From the NCBI GenBank assembly GCA_036346395.1, contig CM070604.1, forward strand, positions 53,161,003 to 53,225,002: a stretch of 64,000 nucleotides of DNA, written 5' to 3'. Below the pieces are notes generated by a model. The model was given only the letters and a program-made list of their open reading frames with translations, did not search any database and was not told where the DNA came from. A program made the translations under genes and the position numbers. This document shows positions 13,801-25,705 of this stretch, in pieces; positions within the stretch are counted from its first letter, which is position 1, and every line of letters begins with the position of its first letter. This DNA is from Hsuehochloa calcarea. Lineage: Eukaryota > Streptophyta > Magnoliopsida > Poales > Poaceae.

Positions 13801-16800
13801 TCCTTATAAAATCCTTACAAGACACAAATAGTAGTTTGCTCTAAAAGACCACCTCTGTAATCAGTTTTTAAATAAGCAGTAGAATAGAGAGAGAAATAGA
13901 AACGCTGCCGTATGCAGCACCAAAAATCTCTCTTCTTGCGTTCTGAGATTCCAGCGTGTGCATGTGATTCTTTCACTGTGTACGTATGTTCCTTCCAGCG
14001 TGATCGTGCGTGTTGCTTCATCTTCGATGGGTTTCCAGTGCCATCCACATTCTGCCGAGACATCTTCGATCGGTGTCTGCATCTGCCGAGCGCCTGCTTC
14101 ATCTTCCGATCAGTTTTCTGCATGTGCATCTGTCTTGATCGACTGAGTCGTCTTCGGTTTGGCCAACAGTTTTGTCAGAGAATTTCACTGATTGCAAACT
14201 AGGGAATCGCACAAGTAATTGTGCGCTTCACTCACTGACATATAAGTCCCAGCAACGAGCATTCGACACTCGAAACACGCAAAGATTCAGACTTTCCGGA
14301 ACGATCGACCGGGAGCAGAGGACTCCAGAGTGTTGGAATTAAATGGGCTAAGCCTATATTATAATATTCAACTTAATTCCTGATAAATCTCAAAAGCCTA
14401 TATACTTGTGCTAAATTGTTTAGTCCCATATGGACAATTGAAGGGGAGTTTCACCTGTTTATAAGGTGGAACGTGAGACCTCTTCTTGTGGAATTGGAGA
14501 GAGCCAAGAGACAACATACGCGCGCTCGCTCGCCTTGCCTCGCCGTGCCGAGCCGAGCCGTGCCGTGCCGTGCCGTGTGCACACAGGTGCGGGTAGTCTC
14601 TTTATTTTTTGCCATTAAAAGAACAACGTTCTGAACTGAACTGTCAACTGTTGTCTTTTAGTTTCTGGTAACTGTTGGCCTTTGGTTTCCTGGCAACTGT
14701 TGGCCTTTGGACTTCGAGTTTTGGCTATAAAAGGAACAGTGCAGTTCTGCTTCTTTGTTTGGTTGGTTTTTCCACAATACAGTTCCACAGTCTCTTTGTT
14801 GTTGTCTCTGGCACTCTCCATCCCGGCGAGACGCGTGTACGGTCGCACCGGGAGAGCAGGCCTCCGGAACCCTCATCCTCGAAGGCTTGCACGAGCGAGG
14901 ACGAATAAGGTTTTTGGGGAGCGTTCGCGCGACTGCTCGCTGCTACGTCTACATCATCAACGCTCTGCTACATTCTACATCAACCACTACCACTACGTCA
15001 TGACGAACGACGCAACCACCAAGAACACTACTGCATCTTCCTCTGAATCTGGGTATGCCTATATCTTTCTTGTTAATTGTTTTGTTTTAATGTTAATTGT
15101 TCTCTTCAACACTGAGATAGAATTGCTAGCTTCGCTCTTCTAGAATCAATCGCATTCCTATAGTGTTCTTTGTGATCTGATTTATGCATATGTTTCATCT
15201 ATTATATTTACGGATTAAAATAATTCAAAAATGCTTATATACTCAACAATCCAAAACCTTATTCTAGGCATAGGCATTTTTCATCAATCGGCTTTCTTCT
15301 GCGCTCCAAACCCTCTGATTTGATGATGCGAATTACAAGAGGTGGCGCACCAAGATGGTGCTTTGGCTAACTGACATGAATATTTACCATGTGGCAAACG
15401 GCAAGCCTGAAGGAACACTTACTCTGAACAGGAGCAAGCGCTCGAGGTCACGATAACCTTTTAAAGGTGCCGTGGTTAGTGTTCTTGGTGAGAAGTTAGT
15501 CGATGCATACATGGTGATTACATCCGAAGGAGATGTGGATGCACTCGAGGCCAAATTTGGGGTTTCGAATGCATGCAGTGAATTGTATCTCATGGAGCAA
15601 TACCATGACTACAAAATGGTTGATAACCGATCTGTAGTTGAACAGGCTCATGAGATACAATCCATGGCTAAAGAACTTGAGTACTTCAAGTGTGTGTTAC
15701 TGGGACAAATTTGTCGCGAAGGTATTATTGCCAAACTTCCTTCTTCTTGGAGGAATTTTGCTACTTCTCTGAAACACAAGAGACAAGAGTTTTCTGTTGA
15801 AAATCTCATTGGGTCTCTTGATATTGAAGAGAAGGCGAGGGCAAAAGATACACACACTAGAGGTAATGAGGGACATTCTAGTGCCAATATGGTGCAAAAG
15901 AAGAATGTCCAAACTCAAAAGTTCAAAGGCAAGAACAAGAGTGCACAAACAACAAGCTTCAAGAAGAAGAAGAAGAACACAAAGGAAAGCCTTTGCTTTG
16001 TGTGCGGTGAACCCGTCATTGGGCCAAGGACTGCACCAACGCAAGGGTGGAAAAAAAATCAGCAAGGGCGTAATTCCAAGTCCGCCAATGTTGTAGTTGG
16101 TACTCACCGAGACGGAACTTGAGGTATGGTAATTTACCTCGCTTTTTCCGTATGTCAATCTACCGATTGGTGGATAGACACCGGTGCTAATATACATGTG
16201 TGTGCTTGATATTTCATTGTTTTCTTCTTACTGTGTCACTCGGGATTCAAATTGTTCTAATGGGGAACGGGTCACATGCTACTTGTTCATGGTGTTGGTA
16301 CGGTCGATCCAAGTTTACTTGGGAAGATTGTGCAACTCAAGAACGTGCATCATGTGCCATCCATCAATAAGAATCTCGTTAGCGGATCTCTTCGTGTAGA
16401 GATGGCTTTAGACCGTGTTTGAATCCAATAAATTTGTTGTGTCCAAGTGTGGACAATTTGTTGGTAAAGGCTATGTGCGCGAGACTTGTTCCGCCTATCT
16501 CTTTCAGATTTGTGTAATAATGTTGTGAACCATGTTTACAAGTGGTAATGAGACTACTATTTGGCATTCACGACTTTGTCACATAAATTTTGGTTGCATG
16601 ACGCGCTTAGCCGCTTTAGAGTTAATCCCAAATTTACCCTTGTCAAAGGTTCTAAGTGTCAAGTTTGTGTGCAATCAAAGCGACCTCGTAAGCCTCATAA
16701 AGCCGCTGAGGTAAGAAACTTGGCACCATTAGAACTCATACATTCAGATCTGTGTGAGATGAATGGTGTGTTGACAAAAGGTGGTAATAGATATTTCATG

Positions 16801-19800
16801 ACTTTGATTGATGACTCAACTAGGTTCTGTTTTGTGTATCTTTTGAAAACTAAAGATGAAGCTCTTCACTACTTTAAAATCTATAAGGCGGAAGCTGAGA
16901 ACCAACTTGAAAGGAAAATCAAAAGGGTTAGGTCTGATCGTGGCGGCGAATACTTTTCTAATGAGTTCAATTTATTCTGTGAGGAACATGGTATAATCCA
17001 TGAAAGGACGCCTCCCTATTCACCCCAGCCAAATGGGGTTGCTGAAAGAAAGAACCGCACTCTAACTGAGTTGGTTAACGCCATGTTGGACATAGCGGGT
17101 CTTTCCAAAGCATGGTGGGGGGAGGCTATATTGACTTCATGTCATGTCCTGAACAGGGTTCCTACAAAGAATAAAGAGATAACCCCATATGAACAATGGG
17201 AGAAGAAAAGATTACACTTTCATACTTGCGTACTTGGGGTTGTTTGGCGAAAGTCAATGTGCCAATTCCCAAAAGGCGTAAGCTTGGGCCAAAAACCGTG
17301 GATTGTGTCTTTCTAGGCTATGCTCATCATAGCGTTGGATATAGATTTCTAGTGGTGAAATTTGGAGTACCTGACATGCATGTTGGTACAATTATGGAGT
17401 CCAGAGATGCTACATTCTTTGAGGATATTTTTCCAATGAAAGATATGCCTAGTTCATCGAGTCAGGAACTCGATACAATTCTGAACTCGCCATTCCAATG
17501 GAATATTTTGAACAAACCCCTGAGCAAATTCTCGAGGAGGAAGACAATGAAACTCTGAGGAAGAGTAAAAGACAAAGGACTGCAAAGTCTTTTGGTCCCG
17601 ATTTCATTGTGTACCTTGTGGATGATACTCAAGTACTATTTCAAGCGTATGCTTCACCGTGATGCTGAAATCTTTGGAAGGAAGCAGTCAGAATGAAATG
17701 GATTCCATTATATGTAATGGAACTTGGGAGATCACTGAGCGTCCTTATGGTTGTAAACCTGTAGGATGCAAGTGGGTGTTCAAAAGAAGCTTAGGCCCGA
17801 TGGTACTATTGAAAAGTACAAGGCACGCCTTGTGGCCAAGGGTTATACCCAAAAGGAAGGCGAAGATTTCTTTGATACTTATTCACTGTGGCTAGATTGA
17901 CCACTATTCGAGTACTACTATCTTTGGTCGCCTCACATGGTCTTCTCGCTCATCGATGGATGTTAAGACGGCTTTCCTAAATGGAGAGTTGGACGAGGAA
18001 ATTTACATGGATCACCGGATGGATTTGTAGTAGATGGTCAAGAAGGAAAGGTGTGTTGTTGAAATCTCTGTATGGTCTTAAACAAGCACCTAAGCAAAGG
18101 GCATGAAAAGTTTGATGAACTTTAACGTCAGAGGCTTTATTGTGAATGAAGTCGACAGATGTGTGTATTATCGCCATGGTGGGGCGAGGAGTCATTCTCT
18201 GTCTGTATGTTGATGACATATCGATCTTTGGGACCAACCTTAATGTGATTAAGGGGTCAAGGATTTCTTGTCTCGTAATTTTGAGATGAAAGATCCGGGA
18301 GTAGCCGATGTTATCTTAAACATCAAGTCGTTGAGAGGTGATGATGGTGGGATTACTTTGTTGCAATCCCATTATGTGGAAAAGGTTCTCGAGTCGTTAT
18401 GGATATAGCGATCGCAAACCCTCTCCAACACCTTATGATCCTAGCGTGTTGCTTAGGAAGAATCGGAGAATAGCTAGAGACCAATTGAGATATTCTCGAT
18501 AATTGGTTCACTAATGTATTTAGCTAGCGGTACAGTGCTCGATATCTCGCTTGTCGTGAGCAAACTAAGCCGCTTTGTTTTCAATCCGGAGATGATCATT
18601 GGCATGCTCTTGAGAGGGTAATGCGCTATCTAAAGGGTACTATGAGCTATGGCATTCACTATACCGGGTACCTAGGTACTTGGAGGTTATAGTGATTCAA
18701 ACCGGATATCCGATGTCGATGAGATTAAGGCCACAAGTGGATATGTCTTCTTACTTGGAGGTGGCGCTGTTTCATGGAAGTCTTGCAAGCGCACCATCTT
18801 AACGAGGTCAACAATGGAAGCGTAACTCACAAAGATTAGATATCGCCATCGTTGAAGCCGAATGGCTTCGTGAGCTCTTGATGGATTTGCTTGGTTGAAA
18901 AACCTGCACGGCTACTCGATGAATCGTGACAATCGATCGTGATTGTTAAGGTGAATGATTCTAAGGATAATATGAAGTCATCAAGACATATGAAGAGAAG
19001 ATCAAGTCTGCGTAAAAATGAGAAACTCCGAGTAATAGCTTTGGATTATATCCAAACAACTAAGAATCGACAGATCCCTTCACAAAGGGTTTACCACTAA
19101 TGTGATAGACAATGCATCGAGGAGATGGATTTGAGACCCACGTGAGTTTTACCATAGTGGTAACCCATCCTATGAGATCGGAGATCCCGTGAAGTAGGAT
19201 TGGCGAAACAAGCTATTGGTTAATCGGGAGGAGAGTACTTTTACGCACCCACCCATTGGAGATGCAATTCTCTCCTAAATCAGTATGGCGAAGTTGATTT
19301 TTATCTTAATGTGTTCTGTGGCTTATTTTAAGCAAAGATGCTGTATCCTACAGAGCAGTCTTGAAAGAGCACACCTATATGAACCCGACTGCTAGTCACA
19401 GTCTATGAGATAGGGTAATCTCTAGGAAACTCATGAATAGGCATGGAGTATGACTTTTATGCTCCAACCCGCGGGGATGCCTGACAGCCTAGTATCAGTT
19501 AAGGACATAAGTGAAACTTATTCACACAAAACCGCTGCGATTCAAGGCTTTGTCCATTGTGCAGTTGTGAATAAGTGTAGCTTCTGTTCTAGGTGGATGT
19601 TCAACCCTAACCGGTCTCCATCAAAACACTGGTATATTAAAACAATAATTGTGGATCAAGGCATTTGACATGTGCTCTTGAGATCTGGTGGGGGATTGTT
19701 GGAATTAAATGGGCTAAGCCCATATTATAATATTCAACTTAATTCCTGGTAAATCTCAAAAGCCCATATGCTTGTGCTAAATTGTTTAGTCCCATATGGA

Positions 19801-21145
19801 CAATTGAAGGGGAGTTTTACCTGTTTATAAGGTGGAACGTGAGACCTCTTCTTGTGGAATTAGAGAGAGCTAAGAGACAACACACGCCGCCGCCGCTTCT
19901 TCGCCTCGCCGCGGTCGCGGTTGTCTTTGTCTTGTCTTTGTCTTTGTCAGGCACACAAAGCGCGTTAAGTCTTGCGCGCGATTTTCTTTATCTATTCAAA
20001 ATCAAACGCTCGACATTGATGGCGCATCGTTGGTCTCTAGTCTCTTTATTTTTGCCATTAAAAGAACAACGCTCGAATCGCTCACCTTCAACTTCGTAAT
20101 CGTTGTCTTTTGGTTTCGTAATCGTTGGCCTTTAGTTTCGTAATCGTGGCCTTTGGTTTCGCAACCGTTGGCCTTTGGACTCGAAGTTTTGGCTATAAAA
20201 GGAACAAAGGCGCTTCGCTTTTTGTTTGGTTGGTTTTTCCACAATACAGCCTACGCCTCTTTTGTTGTTGTCTCGACATTCTCCATCCGGCGAGACGCTG
20301 TACGGCCGCGACCGGGAGAGCAGGCCTCCGGAACCCTCATCCTCGAAGGCTTGCACGAGCGAGGACGAATAAGGTTTTTGGGGAGCGTTCGCGCGACTGC
20401 TCGCTGCTACGTCTACATCATCAACGCTCTGCTACATTCTACATCAACCACTACCACTACGTCATGACGAACGACGCAACCACCAAGAACACTACTGCAT
20501 CTTCCTCTGAATCTGGGTATGCCTATATCTTTCTCGTTAATTGTTTTGTTTTAATGTTAATTGTTGTCTTCAACACTGAGATAGAATTGCTAGCTTCTGT
20601 TCTTCTAGAATCTGAATCTGGCATTCCTATAGTGTTCTTTGTGATCTGCTTTATACATATGTTTCATCTGTTATATTTCTGAATTAAAATAATTCGAAAA
20701 ATACTTATATACTCAACACAGAGCTCGCCGGAGGCGTGCACAGCTGATCGGTGGCTACGAAACCGATCGACGGCATCGCCACCATTCACTGGAACCGTCG
20801 TCGGCGACAGCCGCGCGCCATATGATACAGCATCATGCTGCTGCCACGCCGCCGTGGACGGGAGACTCTACCGGACTACGGTTTGTTTCACTACGCGAGC
20901 TTTTCCTCTCCGTTCGGTGGTTTTTGGAGTTTCTTTCTCCCCATTTATAATCATCACAATTTGATGATTTGATCACAACACAAAACCATAATTAAGCAGT
21001 TAAGCTCGGCTGTAATGGCAGAGGTAAAGATGTAATTTAAAGGAGAAAGCGACTGACCCCGCAGCCGGTGTCCAAGGCCGTCCTGACGGTGCCCACCGGC
21101 ACGCCGGCGGCCGCGATGTCGTCGACGTAACGGCCCGCGCCGTAC

Positions 21146-21176
<31 letters not shown>

Positions 21177-21705
21177 GCACGTCGCCCTCCCTCCTGATCC
21201 AGTTCTGCACCCCCTTCTCGGCGACCAGCTCCTCGTGCGGCGCGTTCGCGTACCACACCGCGTCGCGGCTCTGCGGCCACCGGAGCGGCGCGCGGTACCC
21301 CGCCGGCGCGGGGACCAGGCACCGCAGCCGCTGCTTCGCCCGCCGCGGGCAGTGCCGCTCCCGGTACTCGAGCCGCTTCCGCGGGTGCCGCAGCGACCAC
21401 GGCTGCCCCTCGCACGGCGTGTGCTCCGAGTACCGCGCGCCGCACGCCGGGACGCGGCGCGCCGGGGCCCCCGCGACGGCCGTGTCGTCATCGGACGCGC
21501 CGTGGTGGATGGAGAAGTCGAGGGCGGTGGCGTTCGAGGAGGAGCGGGGCGCCGCCGTTGGCTGCCGGGTGTCGCATGGGAGGAGGAGGGAAGCGGTGGG
21601 CAGGGGCGGCGCCGGGTGCGTCCACGCGGCGAGGAGGTAGGAGGCGACGCAGAGCGCTGCGACCGCGGCCACGGTGGGGAGCGGCAGCTTCACGGTGGTT
21701 AGCAT
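10819..21705 (-). CDS. PMT-type putative methyltransferase (DUF248), frameshifted near C-terminus
   Basis: Six exons on the minus strand: 21058-21705, 12263-12473, 11883-12183, 11335-11727, 11131-11206, 10819-11026. With one frameshift bridged they span 612 residues, normal for the family. Features in order: an N-terminal signal anchor (about residues 10-27), the CxxRYSEHTPC region, a first SAM-binding motif LDTGCGVASWGAYL across exons 1-2, LIPWNKY, GGYWILSGPPVNW, CWTKVQQKGD, a second nucleotide-binding-like motif LLDMNAGLGGFAAAL, and a C-terminal DDVDVLVKIKN...IVDHEDGP. Relatives are Golgi type II membrane proteins linked to pectin methylation (QUA2/TSD2 group). In exon 5, after the HAD codons, two bases are missing near 11150, so the reading frame would stop at the start of exon 6, dropping about 68 residues. 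The first intron is 8.6 kb because of a Copia insertion. The gene may be damaged or this may be an assembly error. Confidence 0.92.
14331..15248 (+). repeat. 5' LTR of the intron Copia (918 bp)
   Basis: Begins TGTTGG and ends CAACA. A TATA box (ggctataaaagg) lies near 14731. Upstream of it are short tandem units of about 21 bp that read gtttc...ttggcctttgg. This LTR is about 100 bp shorter than its partner because a stretch near 14515-14600 differs and one tandem unit is missing. Confidence 0.92.
15300..16122 (+). pseudogene. Copia gag remnant
   Basis: A gag-like reading starts near 15325 with residues resembling ANYKRWRTKMVLWLTDMN, then breaks at about 15455. It continues at 15472-16122 with a long stretch typical of plant Copia gag (LMEQYHDYKMVDNRSVVEQA, LPSSWRNFATSLKHKRQEFS) and a lysine-rich tail leading into a zinc-knuckle start, CFVCGEP, where the frame fails before the knuckle is complete. 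It cannot make an intact Gag. Confidence 0.85.
16540..17560 (+). pseudogene. Copia integrase region
   Basis: From a GAG-pre-integrase zinc-binding stretch (HSRLCHINF, then CQVCVQSKRPRKPH) the frame enters a good integrase core: LELIHSDLCEMNG, FMTLIDDSTRF and SDRGGEYFSNEF, with the catalytic D, D and E positions visible (the last in NGVAERKNRTL). It continues to about 17316, then shifts frame into FLGYAHHSVGYRF. This is the best preserved part of the element. Confidence 0.87.
17640..18900 (+). pseudogene. Copia reverse transcriptase and RNase H remnants
   Basis: Broken pieces in all three frames match Copia reverse transcriptase: NGTWEITERPYGCKPVGCKW near 17717, a KSLYGLKQAPK stretch near 18062 and LYVDDISIFG near 18207. 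RNase H-like sequence follows to about 18850, where ATSGYVFLLGGGAVSWKS can be read. Many single-base losses separate them, several at sites where the family has CTG or CAG. No intact polymerase can be made. Confidence 0.85.
19697..20718 (+). repeat. 3' LTR of the intron Copia (1022 bp)
   Basis: Partner of the LTR at 14331-15248. The TATA box recurs near 20196. It has four of the roughly 21-bp tandem units instead of three, plus an extra segment near 19920-20035. Between about 20070 and 20290, sites that read CTG in the 5' LTR mostly read CG here, while near 20580-20690 it is the 5' LTR that lacks the CTG sites. Confidence 0.92.
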
Positions 21706-21835
21706 GGCGCTTTCTTTCTTGGGCTCCTCTGTTCTGCTAGCTACGACACATAGGAATCAGAATCACTCACTATAAGAATTCATTGGTTGACTAATGACTA
21801 GCAGTGTAAGTTTGTGTATGTATGATGATGTATAT

Positions 21836-21870
<35 letters not shown>

Positions 21871-22140
21871 CTGTGAAGAAGGGAGGAAGAGAGGGGGAGG
21901 GGAGGGAAGGTGACAACCGACAGGCACAGCCAGTGGAAGTGGCATGTGTGTGCTAGACTAGTGCAGGGGCACTGAGCTGAGCTGACTGCCACTGCTAATT
22001 TGCCATGTATAACCCATACAGTATTGCAGTATCCTATCATAGGATACTTGCTCTGTTGCTTCTGTTTATGTGATCCGGAACGCTGCTCACTTGCGCAGGG
22101 CAGAGCCAGCCACGATTTAAACATCCGGCTGGACCGGTTG
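21706..22140 (-). promoter_or_regulatory. PMT upstream region with CT microsatellite
   Basis: DNA upstream of the methyltransferase start codon. It holds a perfect (CT)16 run at 21837-21868, which reads as GA repeats on the gene's strand, about 130 bases before the start codon. A CCAAT box lies between it and the start (near 21783). GA repeats in leaders are common in grass genes and can bind GAGA-type factors. I infer this role only from position. Confidence 0.45.
21837..21868. repeat. (CT)n microsatellite
   Basis: Uninterrupted CT dinucleotide run of 16 units in the 5' region of the methyltransferase gene. Likely length-variable between individuals. Confidence 0.97.
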
Positions 22141-23569
22141 TTATGGAGCTAATATTTTTCAATAGATTTTATAGGTTTTAATATTGGTAAAATTTTCAGA
22201 GTTTAGACTACGACCCACCCAACCTGAGACCTGAATCCGCCAGTGCTTGCACCAATGATGCTTGCAATTGGGTGGAAGTATGCCTTGGTCAGAGCTAAAG
22301 CTTTTTAGAAATATCTAACCAAATTCAGAGCCTGCAGGGAGGGGAGCAGATTAACAGCAAATAAAGTTTCAATTCGAACACTTCTTGATCTGCAAGATTG
22401 TGATAGTACGAAAGGTTGCCCAATTAGACAATGGTCGTTCAGATGTGCAGAAGAAAGTCCGAATATTTTCGTCCAAGAAATGCAGAAGAGACGACGACCC
22501 TGCATGTGACCCCAAAATCTCTGGGGATCAATCCATGGCGATTGCTTAATTTGATGTTTGTTGGAGAAGGTTGCTTTTCTGGGCTCCACACATGGGGCTT
22601 ACCTGATCTCCTATCTGTGTGATTCACAAGCGGACAGGAGGATTGCGCTGCAGTAGCTCAAGCCTAATTAACCATGTAGCTCACAAAGACTTCAGCTGAT
22701 TAGTCCAAACCTAAAAATCTAGGTAGGTTCATGCATGTTTTGCAGCTGCCACCATATGTTTCTCACCCTACAAGTGATTCCAATAATTTCACAGCTTCTT
22801 TACTTACTCTCTATCCTGAGAATCTTTTACCTTCGAAGGTAAGGCGATAGGATTATGCACAGCACACATCCATTCATACCTGTTGCAATCTGAATTTCAG
22901 TCAGTTTAATTGAAGTAGAAAGTTGGGAACTGACAACGTATCATCATTTCTTAAGAATTTGCACACATGATATCGTATTGCACAAGGGAGAATGCAATTA
23001 AACAATTTGCCCCAGATGCTATAGCTTCTTTCCAGCAGCTAACTGTTGCTTGGACCAAAACTAGAAAGGGACGAGACGAAATAAAGTATTTTAATACTGG
23101 GCGCAAATTGATCCTATAGCACATGAGGAAACACAGTGGAGTGCAATTCAGTGCTCATATATTTGGACCCAGAGATTGTGAAAACAATAGTACCAAATAA
23201 TTCTTATTTGCAGCCTTACGTTTTTTTTGGGTCACGACTAAACAATCACATAAAAAACTTCAATGTGAAGTAGTCCGCAGCTCTGCACTAATTAGTTTTT
23301 CACTTTCTTCGTACATGTTTTTTTTTACAATTTATTATGCGCCACTGAATAACTTCGAATCTTCACAATATGTCACTGATGTCTCACTGACATATGAGTT
23401 CTAAGTCTACATGTCAGCATCACAATGAGTGATATACTGTGAAACATGTATTATATTCAATGGCATATTGTGATTTTTTTTGTTTGATTGGAACGTGCAC
23501 TTCGTTACTAGAGTATGTGTTTGTCATGTGTATGACACTGTTTATATATATGAATAATACCCATGTAAG
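22141..23569. other. Intergenic, nothing recognised
   Basis: AT-rich sequence without a convincing open reading frame, repeat boundary or RNA gene. Short open frames at 22305-22627 have no family resemblance that I can see. Confidence 0.5.
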
Positions 23570-23914
23570 TGTAGCACCCGCTCACTGTTTATGCCGAGCG
23601 TGGGTGCATTATTAGTAGCGAAATATAAATAAAAATAATTTTTTTTGTTAGTTAGGTTTACTTTTTTAGAGATATATTACATCTATTAGAGATAGTCTTG
23701 CTTAGATTGTTGCTTAGGGTTTAAATCGAGTCATCTCTATAAAAGAAATAACATGTATGTATTCCCAATCAAATAAGAAAGGTGAATTAATCTAGTCTTA
23801 CTCCCAAGGTTTTATCACCCTAGTCTACTGTCTAATCTCTCGTCCCACCAAGCTGGCGCCGCTTAGCCTTCTTTTCGGTAGTGTTTATCCCGTTAGGAAC
23901 CAAGGTTCGTAACA
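23570..23914 (+). repeat. Orphan LTR, 345 bp
   Basis: Begins TGTAGCACCC, ends GTAACA, and carries a TATA-like ctataaaaga near 23735. It is followed within three bases by a primer-binding site, so it is a 5' LTR. The matching 3' LTR and the pol genes are not present nearby, which makes it the stump of a deleted retrotransposon. Confidence 0.75.
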
Positions 23915-23916
23915 TT

Positions 23917-23928
23917 TGGTATCAGAGC
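23917..23928 (+). other. Primer-binding site, initiator tRNA-Met type
   Basis: TGGTATCAGAGC, the classical plant priming site complementary to the 3' end of initiator methionine tRNA. It lies just after the LTR end at 23914. A short gag-like start (atggctttcgatctgacc, 23978) follows and is soon lost. Confidence 0.85.
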
Positions 23929-25590
23929 AGTCGATCTCTTTATACGACTTCTGCTACCCACGACTTCTACCAAGGATATGGCTTTCGATCTGACCACACT
24001 ACCTGTTGCCGAGTTGTTGTAAAATAGCCATTAGTACCAACGACAACAACAAGAAGACCACATCCCTACCTAAGTTCGTTGTGACTACTGTGGCGCTGCC
24101 CGGGGTCTGCCGAGACAAGGCGTGTACCATTCATCTCGAAATTAACCGAAACAAAAAGGTCACAACCTGTGCAGTCCGTAACACAACCAAGTTTCTAACA
24201 TTAAAAAAACATGAATCCCTATAACGCAGAGCGGAATGACAAAGAACCAGTTTCACTTTCCTCTATGCAGCTTCACAATTGGCTAAATTAAATGGTTGTG
24301 CACCTGAACGACATGGTCGCAAGCACAACTCTGCGGTAAAGGCCGGCAAACAAAGCTCGTTACGGGCTCAAATCAAAATTGATTTGGTTACCGTGGTTAA
24401 TTGGTTAAAATTGAAATAGGTCAATTTTGAATGAAAAAATGTTAACGAGGTTCGGCACGATAGTGGTTTATTAGCTCGTTTTTAAAATAACCGCTTAAAC
24501 AACAAATAAAATGATTTTAAGTTGAACTATATCAATTTCAAATAAAACATGATAATAGCTCGGTAAACTCGATAGCCAGCATGCACTCGCTGGTATGCTT
24601 TCAGTAACAATTAGTGGAATTCAGTCTACTCTGAAACCTCTCCACATGTTACTGGCACAGCACGAGTTTCTTCAAAATTGCAGTAGCTTAAAGTTGCTGC
24701 CTATCTGGATGACATTGCTACATCCCATGACTTGATAAAGAAGAGGGAAAATTGTGCAAAGGTCTAGCAATATGCAGTGAGGCAGAGAACCAGAGGACAA
24801 AATTTCAGCTGAACCAACAATGAACCAAGTGTGAGATGGATTCTGAATGGTATAACCCATGAGCGATGCTATCAACTAGCATGACCGTGAAATAACGACG
24901 GCATGAAGAAAATCACACTATCTTCAACGTTAATTACGGGGCTCTAGTACGTACTGATCCAAGCAATAAGCCTGTAACGGCTACAGTCTAGATTCAAGAA
25001 TCCTAGATTAGCAGACACATTGTGTCCCTGCCTGCAGGTTATGCTGAAGTTAGGATCAAAAGCTTTGTGATAAAAGAAGAGCAGCAGCCCGTTGTATGAA
25101 GGATAATCACTTAATTAGCTTTGGTACAAGTCTTGGGTTGCATATATATGGAGTGGAAGGCTTGTAATTAGTTTGCTTTCATGTGTTTACAGCACAGCAA
25201 ACAGACGTTATGTAGAAAGAGGCTGATTTCATTTATCTGCTGACCACGACAGAGAGAAGATGAAGTCCCAAATCAAAGATCTTTGTGGCATCTTCTGACA
25301 CAAATAGATAGAAATTACATAAATCAACTGGTCAGTTTCCTCTAAAATGTCAAGTCATGATCGTAAGTACAAAGGAGACAATGTTTTGAAGATTTTTTTG
25401 GCATTTCTGCACCTGCTTTTCTTTTTTTGTAAAACTAGTCACCTTCCTCTGTAATTTGCAGTACTAGCCCTGACACAGTTTACATGCCCCCAGCCGGGCG
25501 CTGCAGGAAACCACACAGATAGTGTAAACGTCAATCTGTTTCTGAATGGTGAAATACCAACCGACTTATAGCGACCCCAGGACTGAATGG
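23929..25590. other. Retroelement leftover and intergenic space
   Basis: The first 300 bases after the primer site are probably retroelement leader. Beyond this I see no gene or clear repeat. A phrase around cctgtaacggctaca near 24972 recurs near 27549, so this area shares ancestry with DNA 2.6 kb downstream. Confidence 0.4.
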
Positions 25591-25705
25591 TAATCTAATT
25601 AGATTAGCAAAGTTGACACTTTCTCCGGTTATCTGATTGAGCTGAAATTACATGTACATATGCAGACCAATGATCTGCATCATACATGCAGTGATGCTAC
25701 ATAAT
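25591..25705. repeat. Direct repeat, left copy
   Basis: About 115 bases, containing agattagcaaagttgacac and ccaatgatctgcatca, that recur at 27563-27692 with a few changes. The two copies flank the MULE end fragment and about 500 further bases. This suggests a local duplication around the insertion rather than an ordinary short target-site duplication. Confidence 0.8.

Larger units (their letters stand above)
14331..20718 (+). mobile_element. Ty1-Copia LTR retrotransposon inside the PMT intron
   Basis: A complete element bounded by LTRs that start TGTTGGAATT and end ACTCAACA, with a perfect 5-bp target duplication CAGAG at 14326-14330 and 20719-20723. Internal order is gag, integrase, reverse transcriptase, RNase H, which is the Copia order. 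A polypurine tract (ggtgggggat) lies just before the 3' LTR at 19697. I do not find the common initiator-Met primer site after the 5' LTR. The pol part is broken by many small deletions. It is in the opposite orientation to the host gene. Confidence 0.95.
12474..21057 (-). other. Giant first intron of the PMT gene
   Basis: The donor lies after the GGG codon at 21060-21058 and the acceptor before 12473. Both splice sites fit, and the joined codons give the conserved DTGCG-VASWG. The intron holds a full-length Copia element (14331-20718). The remaining host intron is about 1.85 kb at 12474-14330 and 0.34 kb at 20719-21057. I see nothing recognisable in 12474-14325. Without the insertion and one copy of the target duplication, the intron would be about 2.2 kb. 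Confidence 0.85.
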
